From Roseovarius sp. THAF27 (lineage in GTDB: Bacteria; Pseudomonadota; Alphaproteobacteria; Rhodobacterales; Rhodobacteraceae), in NCBI RefSeq assembly GCF_009363655.1, contig NZ_CP045393.1, positions 558,001 to 622,000 on the forward strand: DNA of 64,000 nucleotides, in the 5' to 3' direction. Both the position numbers and the translations under genes were made by a program. The notes below the pieces were generated by a model. It made no database searches and was not told the DNA's origin. It saw only the letters and a list, made by a program, of their open reading frames with translations. Below, piece by piece: positions 14,584 through 23,415 of this stretch. Every line of letters begins with the position of its first letter. Position 1 is the first letter of the stretch.

Positions 14584-14934
14584 ATGAAGTATCTTGTCAA
14601 TCAGACCATCGGAATCGAGCAGGGCGATGATGTCCTGTTCTCGGATTACGAGGATGGCGGCGAGATGTGGACCGGCACCGGCGCCCGCGAACGTCGCCGC
14701 AAGGTGACATTCGGGACCGCTTTCAAGGAGCCGCCCTCGGTGCATGTCAGCCTGTCGATGTGGGACATGGACAGCGCACGCAACGCCCGCGCCGATGTCA
14801 CCGCCGAGAACGTGGCGGCGACGGGGTTCGACGTGGTTTTCCGCACGTGGGGCGACACCCGCGTGGCCCGCGCCCGGATCCGCTGGATGGCAATCGGCGC
14901 CGTCCCGCACGAGGACGACTGGCAGCTCTACTGA
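14584..14934 (+). CDS. H-type lectin domain protein
   Basis: A 116-aa protein without a signal peptide. The segment SVHVSLSMWDMDSARNARAD through GFDVVFRTWGDTRVARARIRW resembles the H-type lectin (discoidin/Helix pomatia agglutinin-like) fold, which binds N-acetylgalactosamine-type glycans in eukaryotes. N-terminal residues about 1-45 are a leader to the domain. It follows the atp terminator, so it needs its own promoter; the ribosome site before ATG 14584 is weak. Whether it binds sugar is not shown, and the bacterial role is unknown. Confidence 0.7.
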   Translation: MKYLVNQTIGIEQGDDVLFSDYEDGGEMWTGTGARERRRKVTFGTAFKEPPSVHVSLSMWDMDSARNARADVTAENVAATGFDVVFRTWGDTRVARARIRWMAIGAVPHEDDWQLY

Positions 14935-15018
14935 AGCGTTTCGTGCCTCCGGCGGAGGATTGCCGTCCGAGCACCACCACCGACAGGCGACGTAGGGTTG
15001 GTCTCGCGGTCGTCTTGG

Positions 15019-15489
15019 TCAGAGCGCCGCAAGGTCACGCCATGCGACGTCTATCATCAAGCTTTCGAAGGCGGCGCGCCGGTCCGCTTCGATAGGAACG
15101 GGGCGGCGGGTCGCGCGGTTGACATAGACATGTACGAAGAACCCTTCGGCTGCGGCCTGCGGCTCTTCGTTGCGGAACAGGGCAACCTCGTAGCGGATCG
15201 AACTGGTTCCCAGTCGCGCCACCCGCAGCCCGGCCGTCACCCTGTCGGGGAAACTGAACTCGCTGTGGTACCGGCACCCGGTTTCGACGACCAGGCCGAA
15301 CGTCTCGCTGTATCGCGGATCCAGCAGGCCCCGGTCGATCAGCCACCCGTTTACGGCGGTATCGAACAGCGAATAATGGACGGCGTTGTTCACGTGCCCG
15401 TAGGCGTCATTGTCCATCCATCGGGTCTGAATCGGATAGAAGTCGACGTAATCGCTTCGCTGTGCAGGCGGCGTCCTGTCCGCCATCAC
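15019..15489 (-). CDS. Acyl-CoA thioesterase, 4HBT/FadM-like
   Basis: A 156-aa hot-dog-fold protein. The active-site region QTRWMDNDAYGHVNNAVHY carries the catalytic Asp and the DxxGHVNN signature of the YbgC/FadM group, which hydrolyse acyl-CoA thioesters. The N-terminus overlaps the stop of the upstream iron alcohol dehydrogenase gene by 4 bp (ATGA), so the pair form an operon. The physiological acyl chain cannot be deduced. Confidence 0.85.
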   Translation of the reverse strand: MMADRTPPAQRSDYVDFYPIQTRWMDNDAYGHVNNAVHYSLFDTAVNGWLIDRGLLDPRYSETFGLVVETGCRYHSEFSFPDRVTAGLRVARLGTSSIRYEVALFRNEEPQAAAEGFFVHVYVNRATRRPVPIEADRRAAFESLMIDVAWRDLAAL

Positions 15490-16646
15490 CAGGCCGCCGT
15501 GTAAATGTCGAGCGCGTCCTGCTCGGTGACCTCGCGCGGATTGTTCATCAGCAGGCGGGTCTGTATCATCGCGTCCGAGGCCATCTTGGCCAGGGCGGAT
15601 TCGGGGATGTCCACATCGCGCAGACGGGTGGGCATCTGCAGGCGCCGCGACAGGTTGGCCAGAGCCTCGATCAGGGCGGCGCAGCTGGCCTCGGGGTCCG
15701 CGATCCCGGCAAGGTCCGGAAAGGCGTCTGCCGCGATTTCGGCGTAGATGTCATGGGCCGCCGGGGCGTTGAAGCGCAGGACATGCGGCAGCACCAGCGC
15801 GTTCGAGAGTCCGTGCGGAACATGGAAGGTGCCGCCGATCGGATAGGCCAGCGCATGGACGGCGGCGACCGGGGAATTGGCGAATGCCTGCCCGGCAAGC
15901 ATCGAGCCCAGCATCATGGCGCCGCGGGCCTCGATATCCTGGCCGTCGAACACGGCGGTTTCGATATTGGCGCCCAGAAGTTGCAGTGCCTGGCGGGCCT
16001 GCATCCTTGATATGGGATTGTTGTTCGCGGAGGTGGAGGCATAGGCTTCGATCGCATGGACCATGGCGTCGACGCCGGTGGCCGCGGTGATCGGTGCCGG
16101 CAGGCTGAGGGTCAGGTCCGGATCGAGCACGGCGGCGTCGGGAAGGATCACCGGAGACGACACGCCGCGTTTCTCGCCCTCGCCGACGGTGATGATCGAG
16201 ACCGGGGTCACCTCGGAGCCGGTGCCGGCGGTCGTCGGCACCAGGACCAGCGGCAGCCGCGGTCCCTTGGCCTGACCCACGCCCCAGGCGGCGTCGATAT
16301 CCTCGTCGGAGCCCAGGAGCAGCGCCGCAAGCTTGGCGACATCCAGCGACGAGCCGCCGCCGAAGCCGATCACCAGGTCCACCTCGGCAGCGCGGCCGGC
16401 ATCCCGGGCGGCCATCAGGGTGGCGAGCGAGGGGTCAGCTTCGACCTCGCTGAACACCGTGACGTGCAGGCCGGCGTCCCGCAGCGCGGACAGCGTCGCG
16501 TCGCAAAGCCCGTGCCGGATCAGCCCCGGATCGGTGACGAAAAGGCAGGCGCCGGCGCCGCGGACGGGCGCGAGTTCCGCGATCCGGGACGCGCTGCCGG
16601 ACCCGAAGGTGATATTGGTCGTGGTGTTGTAGGCAAATGGGGTCAT
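15486..16646 (-). CDS. Iron-containing (group III) alcohol dehydrogenase
   Basis: A 386-aa NAD(P)-dependent dehydrogenase. The dinucleotide motif is GFGGGSSLDVAK (about residues 94-105), followed by VPTTAGTGSEVTP, and the metal ligands are in HALAYPIGGTFHVPHGLSNA (two His of the HxxxH pattern), DAMVHAIEAY and further. Full length for the family. The group acts on simple alcohols, lactaldehyde or hydroxy-acids, so the substrate is open. Co-transcribed with the overlapping thioesterase. Confidence 0.9.
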   Translation of the reverse strand: MTPFAYNTTTNITFGSGSASRIAELAPVRGAGACLFVTDPGLIRHGLCDATLSALRDAGLHVTVFSEVEADPSLATLMAARDAGRAAEVDLVIGFGGGSSLDVAKLAALLLGSDEDIDAAWGVGQAKGPRLPLVLVPTTAGTGSEVTPVSIITVGEGEKRGVSSPVILPDAAVLDPDLTLSLPAPITAATGVDAMVHAIEAYASTSANNNPISRMQARQALQLLGANIETAVFDGQDIEARGAMMLGSMLAGQAFANSPVAAVHALAYPIGGTFHVPHGLSNALVLPHVLRFNAPAAHDIYAEIAADAFPDLAGIADPEASCAALIEALANLSRRLQMPTRLRDVDIPESALAKMASDAMIQTRLLMNNPREVTEQDALDIYTAAW

Positions 16647-16758
16647 GGTCAGTCAACTTTGAAATCTGGGGCGGGCAGCGCCACGCGGTGGCTGCCCCTT
16701 GGGACACGTGCCGGGGGAGGCGCGCGCACGAACCTGCGCGCCGCGCCTTCGGAGACCG

Positions 16759-17688
16759 TCAGCCTGCCGGGTGCAAGGGGCGGAACGCGACAGTGTCCCG
16801 GGCCACTTTCTCGGTCAGGTCGATTTCCCAGTCAAGGTAGTCGAGGGCGGCCTGTTTCTCGGCCCCGGCATCGGCCAGCTCGTAGGGTTTGTACCAGACA
16901 TCGTCGATCGGCCCGACCGGGCGCTGCATTCCGGTTTCCAGCGGCTGGCCCTCGGCCTGCCAAGCGTCGACGCTGCCGTCGAGCAGCCGGACCTCGGCGC
17001 CAAGGGATGCGGCGATCTCTGGCGCGGCGAGCCGCAGAATAGCCTTGTCCGGTCCGTAGAGCACCACCGGCGCGGTGCCGGCGGCGTCGCTCAGTTCGGC
17101 GCGCAATGCGGCCTCGCGGCCGCGCACCATCCACAGCGCGCCCGGTATGTGGCCGGGGCGATACTGCACCGAGGTGGAGAGGTCGAGGACATGCGGCGCC
17201 CCGGGCCCGGCCAGTTCCGCCGCCAGGTCCCGGGCGGAGAGTGTCTGGACATCGGGCAGGTCGAGCCCGGCGATGTCGGGGGCCGCCGTTTCGGTCGCAT
17301 CCGGCGCGGGATCGAGCACGTAGACCTCGCACTGGGCGATCTGCGCCAGCCATGAGGCCGTCATCACCACGCGCAGCATCAGCGGGTCGGTGAGAACCAC
17401 CACGGCATTGCGGGCGCCCACATATTCGTCCATCGCCTGCACGAGCTGTCCCCCGGGGGCGTTGAGCGCGCCCGGGACGTGACCGGCGGCGTAATCCTCG
17501 GGGGTGCGGACGTCGAACAGGTAGATGTTGCGATCCCGAGCCTCGCGCATCTGCGTCAGCCGCTCGGGGTCGAGGGTCTGGACATCGAATTGACGGGCGA
17601 ATTCGCCGGCGCGGGCCAGGGTCATGTCGGGCGCCGGCGGGTCGGCGCGGCGGGTGGCGCCCGTCTCGACCTGGAACCCGGCGGCGCC
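16759..17688 (-). pseudogene. Rhodanese-like multidomain protein, 5' truncated
   Basis: The C-terminal about 310 aa of a multi-rhodanese protein. Two domains are visible: one around NIYLFDVRTPEDYAAGHVPGA and one around VLDLSTSVQYRPGHIPGALW ending in DGSVDAWQAEGQPLETG. Neither has the catalytic Cys loop (they read VVLTDPLML and VVLYGPDKA), so these are the non-catalytic domains. The sequence starts abruptly at AAGFQVETG, a normal inter-domain ending. Upstream of about 17688 the open frame continues (to an ATG at 17985) only as the antisense of a deacetylase fragment. I therefore treat the gene as a deletion remnant whose catalytic N-terminal half and promoter are gone. An internal ATG at 17625 lacks a ribosome site. 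Confidence 0.7.
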
Positions 17689-18018
17689 ATGGGCCGGCAC
17701 CTGCTGTGCCCCGAAGCGGTGGATTACCTGAAACGCAACGACTTTACCGTCGTCACCTGGACCTCTGCCCCCGGCGACTGGAAGCCGCCACATACCCACT
17801 GGACCGAAGGCGCGTTCGAGGCGCTCGAACGAAACGACTGGACCGTGCTCGTGCTGCACGACCGCTTTATCGCCCCGCAGCTCGACGTGCTTGCAGGTTT
17901 CTGCGACCGGGTCGAAGCGTTGGGGATCGAGTTCGTACAGGATTTTCCCGCTCGCTGCCTGCCCATCGAAAACGGTCAGGCGCACGACATCGCCGAGGAA
18001 ATCAGCGCGATCGCGTGA
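17689..18018 (+). pseudogene. Polysaccharide deacetylase, C-terminal fragment
   Basis: About 109 aa matching the end of an NodB-type polysaccharide deacetylase: LLCPEAVDYLKRNDFTVVTW, then NDWTVLVLHDRFIAP, where the LHD is the family's last catalytic-core motif. The N-terminal two thirds, including the metal-binding Asp-Asp-His sites, are missing. The ATG at 17689 happens to sit at the junction and has no ribosome site. It points away from the truncated rhodanese, and both lose their 5' parts at the same place, so one deletion across a divergent promoter region explains both. It is followed 32 bp later by the MetE-like gene. Confidence 0.7.
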
Positions 18019-18050
18019 CGCCTCAACCGCTCAAACACAGGATTTATCCC

Positions 18051-19082
18051 ATGTATGACAGCCTATTCCCCACCAGCCTCGTGGGCAGCTACCCGCAACC
18101 GGACTGGCTGATCGACCGCGAGAAACTCCGTTCCAAGGGGCCGCCGCGTGTCCGCGACACGTCGCTATGGAAGATGGCCGAGGCCGATTTGACCGAGGCG
18201 CAGGACGCCGCCACGCGGCTGGCCATTCTGGACCAGGAAGAGATCGGGCTCGATATCGTCACCGACGGCGAGGTGCGTCGCGAAAGCTACTCCAACCATC
18301 TCGCCACGTCGCTGGACGGGCTCGACCTGGAAAACCCCGGCACCAAGACCGGGCGCAGCGGGCGGCCCATGGTGGTGCCGCGCGTCGTCGGACCCATCCA
18401 GCGCCGCGCGCCGGTCATGGACCGCGAAGCCGTCTTCCTTCGCAAGCACAGCAAGCGGCTTACCAAGATGACCCTGCCAGGTCCTTTCACCATGACGATG
18501 CAGGCCCTCAATGAGCATTACGAGGATGACGCCGCGCTCGCGATGGCCTATGCCGACATGTTGCGCGAGGAGATCGCCGACATATTTGCCGCCGGCGTCG
18601 ACATCGTGCAGCTGGATGAACCCTACATGCAGGCCGAACCGGAAGCGGCCCGCGCCTTTGCCATCCCGGCCATCAATCGTGCGCTCCAGGGCGCGGCCGG
18701 ACGTACGGTGATCCACATGTGCTTTGGCTATGCCTACATCATGGACCAGGCCAAGCCACAGGGCTATTCGTTTCTGCGTGAACTCGAAGAGTGTTCTGCC
18801 GATGAGCTGTCGATCGAGGTCGCGCAGCCGGGCCTCGACCTGTCGCTGATCGAGGGGATGAAAAAGGGCTTCCTGATCGGCGCTTTGGACCTTGGACGCG
18901 AGACAGCGGAAACCCCTGAAGAGGTCCGCGACAGGCTGATCGCCGCCGCAGAGCGCATCCCGGCCGCCAATATCGTGGCGGCACCCGATTGCGGGATGAA
19001 ATACCTTCCGGTCGATCTGACCAGGGCGAAGCTGTCGGGATTGGTGGAAGGCGCGGCCATGGCGCGTTCGATTCACACCTGA
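18051..19082 (+). CDS. MetE-core-like cobalamin-independent methionine synthase family protein
   Basis: A 343-aa single-barrel protein corresponding to the catalytic half of MetE. It has the N-terminal VGSYPQP, the zinc ligand motifs HMCFGY (His-x-Cys) and APDCGMKYLP, and a conserved Asp-Glu (QLDEPYM). Family knowledge: such short forms transfer methyl groups to a thiol, but the donor is often not 5-methyl-tetrahydrofolate. A weak ribosome site precedes ATG 18051. It lies downstream of the deacetylase fragment and may have lost its original promoter to the same deletion. Convergent with prs across a repeat-bearing spacer. Confidence 0.85.
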   Translation: MYDSLFPTSLVGSYPQPDWLIDREKLRSKGPPRVRDTSLWKMAEADLTEAQDAATRLAILDQEEIGLDIVTDGEVRRESYSNHLATSLDGLDLENPGTKTGRSGRPMVVPRVVGPIQRRAPVMDREAVFLRKHSKRLTKMTLPGPFTMTMQALNEHYEDDAALAMAYADMLREEIADIFAAGVDIVQLDEPYMQAEPEAARAFAIPAINRALQGAAGRTVIHMCFGYAYIMDQAKPQGYSFLRELEECSADELSIEVAQPGLDLSLIEGMKKGFLIGALDLGRETAETPEEVRDRLIAAAERIPAANIVAAPDCGMKYLPVDLTRAKLSGLVEGAAMARSIHT

Positions 19083-19204
19083 TCGCAGTGTCGATGCCGA
19101 CACGGAAGGTCAGTTGCAAACGCCCCCGTGACGGCCCCCCTCTCTTGTCAAACCGCCCCGAACTGTCCCATTGGCGCGGACGTCAGACATGACACGACAA
19201 GGAT

Positions 19205-19240
19205 ACTCCTCCGGCGGGGATATTTTCCGCCAGAGGAAGA
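19205..19240 (+). repeat. GATATTTT..GCCAGAGGAAG intergenic repeat, copy A
   Basis: CTCCGGCGGGGATATTTTCC followed by GCCAGAGGAAGA. The 21-nt core from GATATTTT differs from copy D (57742-57762) at one base. With inverted copy B it forms a large dyad between convergent genes. Confidence 0.7.
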
Positions 19241-19253
19241 CGCGCGGACATGC

Positions 19254-19285
19254 CTTTTCCTCTGGCCCCAAATATCCCTGATCGG
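19254..19285 (-). repeat. GATATTT..GCCAGAGGAA intergenic repeat, copy B (inverted)
   Basis: Read on the minus strand it gives GGGATATTTGGGGCCAGAGG then AAAAG. Pairing with copy A (CCAGAGGAA/TTCCTCTGG and GGATATTT/AAATATCC) makes a stem-loop that could stop transcripts from both sides. Confidence 0.65.
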
Positions 19286-19336
19286 CATTGTCGCGCCATT
19301 GGTCCGAGAGACAATGGCGACGGGCTGGCCCCAATC

Positions 19337-19364
19337 AAAAAAATAGAGCGTGGCGCAGCCACTC
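19337..19364 (-). terminator. Intrinsic terminator of prs
   Basis: On the minus strand GAGTGGC TGC GCCACGCTC is followed by TATTTTTTT, 14 bp after the prs stop. Confidence 0.75.
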
Positions 19365-19377
19365 GATTTGATTGCGG

Positions 19378-20394
19378 TCAGGTGCCGAACTGGCCTTCGT
19401 AGATGGGCTCCAGCGTCGGGGTCTCGAAGAGCGACGAGACGGACGTGCCGTTCCAGATGTTCAGGATCGCCTGGGCGAAGACCGGCGCGGTGGGGATGAT
19501 GCGGATGTTGGGGGTGTTCTTGACCGCCTCGGTGGGCTGGATCGTGTCGGTGATGACCATGGATTTCAGCACCGAGCCGGTGATCCGCTCGACCGCCGGG
19601 CCGGACATGACGCCGTGGGTGGTGTAGGCGTGCACCTCGCGCGCGCCGTTGTCCATCAGGTGCTGGGCGGCCTTGCACATGGTGCCGGCGGTGTCGCACA
19701 TGTCGTCGACGATCACGCAGATCTTGTCGGTGACCTCGCCAATCACGGTCATCTCGGCCACTTCGCCGGCTTTCTCGCGGCGCTTGTCGACGATACTGAG
19801 GGGCGCGTTGATCCGCTTGGCGAGTTCGCGGGCGCGGGCCACGCCGCCCACGTCGGGCGAGACGATCATCACGTCGTCGAGATGGTCGCGGAACTGGGTC
19901 ATCACGTCCAGCGCGAAGACCGGCGAAGCATAGAGGTTGTCGACGGGGATGTCGAAGAAGCCCTGGATCTGGGCGGCGTGCAGGTCCATGGTCAGGACCC
20001 GTTCGATGCCGGCCTCGACGATCATGTTGGCCACCAGCTTGGCCGAGATGGGCGTGCGGGCCTTGGTGCGGCGGTCCTGCCTTGCGTAGCCGAAATAAGG
20101 GATGACGGCGGTGATGCGCTTGGCCGAGGAGCGGCGCAGCGCGTCGGACATGATCAGCAGTTCCATCAGGTTGTCGTTGGCCGGGTTCGAGGTGGGCTGG
20201 ATGATGAACATGTCCTCGCCGCGCACGTTCTCGAACACCTCGACGAAGATCTCGCCGTCGTTGAAGCGTTCGACGCGGGCGTCGACGAGCCCGACATTGA
20301 CGCCGCGATGCATGGACATGCGGCGCGAGACGGCTGTGGCCAACGGCATGTTGGCGTTGCCGGAAATGAGCTTCGGCTCGTGAGTGACTGACAT
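19378..20394 (-). CDS. prs: Ribose-phosphate pyrophosphokinase
   Basis: Makes PRPP from ribose 5-phosphate and ATP, the entry to purine, pyrimidine, His and Trp synthesis. 338 aa from ATG 20394. Signatures present: [10 protein letters not shown], the ATP-site [20 protein letters not shown], the catalytic [11 protein letters not shown], and the PRPP-binding [13 protein letters not shown]. Upstream frame continues to 21132 but only as antisense of the hydrolase. A promoter-like TTGCCA/TAATCG pair lies at 20445-20472. No strong Shine-Dalgarno sequence precedes the ATG. Confidence 0.95.
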   Translation of the reverse strand: MSVTHEPKLISGNANMPLATAVSRRMSMHRGVNVGLVDARVERFNDGEIFVEVFENVRGEDMFIIQPTSNPANDNLMELLIMSDALRRSSAKRITAVIPYFGYARQDRRTKARTPISAKLVANMIVEAGIERVLTMDLHAAQIQGFFDIPVDNLYASPVFALDVMTQFRDHLDDVMIVSPDVGGVARARELAKRINAPLSIVDKRREKAGEVAEMTVIGEVTDKICVIVDDMCDTAGTMCKAAQHLMDNGAREVHAYTTHGVMSGPAVERITGSVLKSMVITDTIQPTEAVKNTPNIRIIPTAPVFAQAILNIWNGTSVSSLFETPTLEPIYEGQFGT

Positions 20395-20444
20395 GTGAAA
20401 GGGTCCCCGGGTGGTCGATCTTGACAGATTCGTGACGTTGACAC

Positions 20445-20472
20445 CGATTAGCATGGGTGGCACGTCTGGCAA
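20445..20472 (-). promoter_or_regulatory. Possible prs promoter
   Basis: On the minus strand TTGCCA and TAATCG are separated by 16 bp, about 50 bp before the prs ATG. Match is moderate. Confidence 0.35.
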
Positions 20473-20568
20473 AGACATGCATTGGGCGAGGGTGCCGAAT
20501 GCCGCGAAAGGCCATGAAAATGAGACGCACCCTGCTGCATTTCCCCGCAGATGCCCCCGTGACTCGCG

Positions 20569-21375
20569 ATGCCTGAGGCGTTGAAAGCCGGGTTTCCGAC
20601 GTATTGGACGACGTTCGGGCAAGGGCCGCAGCCGGCACTGGCCATTCACTGCTCGCTGGCGCATTCGGGCAGTTGGGGGGCGTTGGCGCGGCATCTGTCG
20701 GGGGCGCTGACGCTGACCGCGTTCGACATGCCGGGGCACGGGCGCAGCGGCGCCTGGGACGGGCGCGGCGAGATCCAGGAGGTGACGGCGGAGATCGCCG
20801 CCGATCTGCTGGACGGCCCGGCGCATGTGATCGGACATTCCTTTGGCGCGACGGTGGCGCTGCGGCTGGCGGTGATGCGGCCCGAGCTGGTGCGGTCGCT
20901 GGTGCTGATCGAGCCGGTGTTCTTTGCCGTGGCGCTGGCGGATTGTCCGGAGATGCGGGACGGCTTCGAGGTACAGATGGCCGGTTTCGCGAACGGCATG
21001 CGGGCGGGAGACCCGGAGGCGGCGGCGCGCGGGTTCCTGCATGTCTGGGGCAACGGTACGGAGTGGGAGAGCCTGAGCGCGACGGAACGGAAGCGGCTGG
21101 CGGGGCAGATGCACCTGGTAGAGGCCGGGCATCCGGCGTTATACGAGGATGCGGGCGCGATGCTGGCGCCGGGAGTGTTGCAGAATGTGTCGCAGCCGGT
21201 GCTGCTGATCGAGGGAAGCGACTCGCCGGACATCATCAGTGTGATCGACGACGGTCTGGCCTCGCGCCTGCCGCGGGCCAGACGGGCGGTGATCGCGGGG
21301 GCGGGCCACATGGCGCCGCTGACCCACGCGCGGCAGGTGGGCGCGGAAATCCTGCGGTTCCTGGGAAACATCTGA
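20569..21375 (+). CDS. Alpha/beta-fold hydrolase
   Basis: A 268-aa cytoplasmic hydrolase. The nucleophile elbow is GHSFGA (Ser about residue 90), the oxyanion region [10 protein letters not shown] is normal, and the catalytic His is in GAGHMAPL near residue 247, with an Asp candidate in SDSPD. No signal peptide. Divergent from prs with 174 bp between them. The substrate cannot be predicted. Confidence 0.85.
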   Translation: MPEALKAGFPTYWTTFGQGPQPALAIHCSLAHSGSWGALARHLSGALTLTAFDMPGHGRSGAWDGRGEIQEVTAEIAADLLDGPAHVIGHSFGATVALRLAVMRPELVRSLVLIEPVFFAVALADCPEMRDGFEVQMAGFANGMRAGDPEAAARGFLHVWGNGTEWESLSATERKRLAGQMHLVEAGHPALYEDAGAMLAPGVLQNVSQPVLLIEGSDSPDIISVIDDGLASRLPRARRAVIAGAGHMAPLTHARQVGAEILRFLGNI

Positions 21376-21466
21376 GACGGACCGTGCCGGAGCGGCCGAT
21401 CGCCCTATCTGCCATACAGGACAGGACCGGCGCGCCACGTTGCGGCCTGATGAGCAGGAGACATGC

Positions 21467-21868
21467 ATGACCATCGCCATTCTTTACGTCGTCACCTTCG
21501 CGGTGTTCCTCGGGTTGGACTACATCGGGCTGAGCTATATCGTGAAGCCGACTTTCGAGCGGGACATCAAGGGTTTGCTGCTGGACAGCCCGCGGCTGGG
21601 GCCTGCCGTTGCCTTTTACGCGTTCTACGTGGTCTGCCTTTTGTGGTTCGTGAGCTGGCCCGCGATGAAACAGGAAAACAGCCTGCTGTGGGTGTTCGGA
21701 TCGGCTGCACTGATCGGCGCGATGGCCTATGGTACTTACGAATTCACGAACCTCGCCACGCTGAAGGACTGGACCTGGCGGATGGTGGCCACCGACCTGA
21801 CATGGGGCACATTGCTGACGGGAGCGGCCGCGACCGTGGGGGTCGCAGTGGCCCGGTGGGCGGCGTGA
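21467..21868 (+). CDS. DUF2177 family membrane protein
   Basis: A 133-aa protein with four predicted membrane helices; the pattern FLGLDYIGLSYIVKPTF at the N-terminus and YGTYEFTNLATLKDW in the middle identify DUF2177. CAGGAGACATGC precedes the ATG at 21467. Function unknown. It may share a transcript with the hydrolase 91 bp upstream and is convergent with the aldolase gene. Confidence 0.85.
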   Translation: MTIAILYVVTFAVFLGLDYIGLSYIVKPTFERDIKGLLLDSPRLGPAVAFYAFYVVCLLWFVSWPAMKQENSLLWVFGSAALIGAMAYGTYEFTNLATLKDWTWRMVATDLTWGTLLTGAAATVGVAVARWAA

Positions 21869-21877
21869 TCTGCGCGC

Positions 21878-21893
21878 CGGGCCGGAGGGCCCG
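21878..21893. terminator. Small GC hairpin between convergent genes
   Basis: CGGGCC GGAG GGCCCG lies between the DUF2177 and threonine aldolase stops. There is no U-tract, so activity is uncertain. Confidence 0.35.
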
Positions 21894-21898
21894 TCGCG

Positions 21899-22945
21899 TC
21901 AGTCGCGAGCGAGGGACAGGAACGCGTCGATCTCCTGCTCGGTGATTGACCAGTCGCAGACCAGGCGCATCAGCAGCGGTTCGTGCGGATCACCGGTCTC
22001 CAGCGGCCCGTCGTAGAGGCCATAGACGGCGCCGCCGGCCTTCAGTCGCTGGTGCGTGGCGCGGGGCAGGGTGGCGAAGATCATGTTGGCCTGCGGTTCG
22101 GCCTCGAAGCTGCAACCGGGCAGGTAGCGCAGGCCCTCGGCCAGCCGCGCGGCGCGGGCGTTTGCGGCCTGCGCGGCGCGCAGCCAGGCACCGTCCTGCA
22201 GATAGCCCAGCATCTGGGCGGCAAGGTAGCGGTGCTTTGAAAAGAGGTGTCCGGCGCGCTTGCGGCGCAGTTCCACTTCCCAAGACTTGTCCGGGTCGAA
22301 GACGACCAGCGCCTCCACTCCGAGGCAGCCGTTCTTGCTGGCGCCGAAGGAAACGGCGTCGATCCCCGCGGCGTGACTCATCTGGGCCGGCGAGCAGCCG
22401 AGCGCGGCGCAGGCATTGGCGAAGCGGGCGCCGTCGAGATGTACGGGCAGGTCGTGGCCGTGCGCCACGTCGCAGATCGCGCGCAGTTCCTCCAGCGTGT
22501 AAAGATGGCCGCGTTCGGTCACCTGGGTCAGTGAGACCGGCCCGGGTTGGGATGTGTGCACGTCGCCGGCGGGCAGGGCGGCGATGGCAGCGGCAAGGTC
22601 GTCGGCGCTCATCTTGTCGCCGGTGCCGACCGGAGTCAGCCGCGCGCCGCCGGTGTAGAACTCGGGGGCGTGGCATTCATCGACGAGGATATGCGCCAGT
22701 GGCGTGCAAAAGGCAGTCTGCCACGGCTGGGCGAAGCTGGCGAGGGCGATGGCGTTGGCGGCCGTGCCCGTACCGACGAAATGCACCGCCGCGCCGGGCG
22801 CCTCGAAGAGGTCGCGGACGGCGTTCTGCGCCGCCTCGGTCAGCGGGTCAGCCCCGTAGGAGGGCACGTGGCCGTCATTGGCGCGGGTGAGCGCCTCGAT
22901 CACTTCGGGCAGGGCGGGGCCGGTGTTGTCGGAGCCTAGTCGCAT
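21899..22945 (-). CDS. Low-specificity L-threonine aldolase family protein
   Basis: PLP enzyme (fold type I, beta-eliminating lyase group) that splits threonine or allo-threonine to glycine and acetaldehyde. 348 aa from ATG 22945. It begins MRLGSDNTGPALPEV, has the PLP-contact Asp in HLDGARFANA, and the Schiff-base Lys in SFGASKNGCLG. The start overlaps the stop of the YcgN-like gene by 10 bp, so the two are in one operon with ribF. Confidence 0.9.
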   Translation of the reverse strand: MRLGSDNTGPALPEVIEALTRANDGHVPSYGADPLTEAAQNAVRDLFEAPGAAVHFVGTGTAANAIALASFAQPWQTAFCTPLAHILVDECHAPEFYTGGARLTPVGTGDKMSADDLAAAIAALPAGDVHTSQPGPVSLTQVTERGHLYTLEELRAICDVAHGHDLPVHLDGARFANACAALGCSPAQMSHAAGIDAVSFGASKNGCLGVEALVVFDPDKSWEVELRRKRAGHLFSKHRYLAAQMLGYLQDGAWLRAAQAANARAARLAEGLRYLPGCSFEAEPQANMIFATLPRATHQRLKAGGAVYGLYDGPLETGDPHEPLLMRLVCDWSITEQEIDAFLSLARD

Positions 22946-23415
22946 CCCAGTGGTTCCTCTATCAGATGCTCTTCCCACTCGTCCTCGGGGATCTCGAATT
23001 CGGGCAGGGTGGCGTTCTGCACCGACACGCCGGCGGCGTGCACGCTGTCGGGTGTGCCGGAGATGAGCGGGTGCCAGTCGAAAAGCGGCTTGCCGGTCCA
23101 GAGAAGCTTGTAGGCGCAGGTTTCGGGCAGCCAGTAGAGGCTTCCCTCGATATTCTTGGGTGAGAGCGAGATGCATTCGGGCACGAACTGGTGCCGGATG
23201 TCGTAATTGGCGCAGCGGCAGGTGCTGTCGTCGAACAGGCGGCAGGCGATGCGGGTCAGGGCGACCTCGCCGGTGTCCTCGTCCTCGAGCTTGTTGAGGC
23301 AGCACTTGCCGCAGCCGTCGCAGAGCGCCTCCCATTCCTTTTGGGTCATGCGGTTCAGCGGCACGGTTTCCCAGTAGCGCGGGCGCAGGCCGGAGCGTTC
23401 GATGGGGTCGGTCAT
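22936..23415 (-). CDS. UPF0260/YcgN-like Cys-cluster protein
   Basis: A 159-aa protein of the zinc/iron-chelating-domain group. Eight conserved Cys are visible, including CDGCGKCC near residue 32, RIACRLFDDSTCRCANY, and later VPECISL and PETCAY. Function in cells is not settled. It overlaps ribF by 4 bp upstream and the aldolase by 10 bp downstream. Confidence 0.9.
   Translation of the reverse strand: MTDPIERSGLRPRYWETVPLNRMTQKEWEALCDGCGKCCLNKLEDEDTGEVALTRIACRLFDDSTCRCANYDIRHQFVPECISLSPKNIEGSLYWLPETCAYKLLWTGKPLFDWHPLISGTPDSVHAAGVSVQNATLPEFEIPEDEWEEHLIEEPLGCD

Noticed and set aside
17479..17688. Upstream in-frame extension of the deacetylase fragment
   Set aside because: It is exactly antisense to the rhodanese domain and has no deacetylase character.
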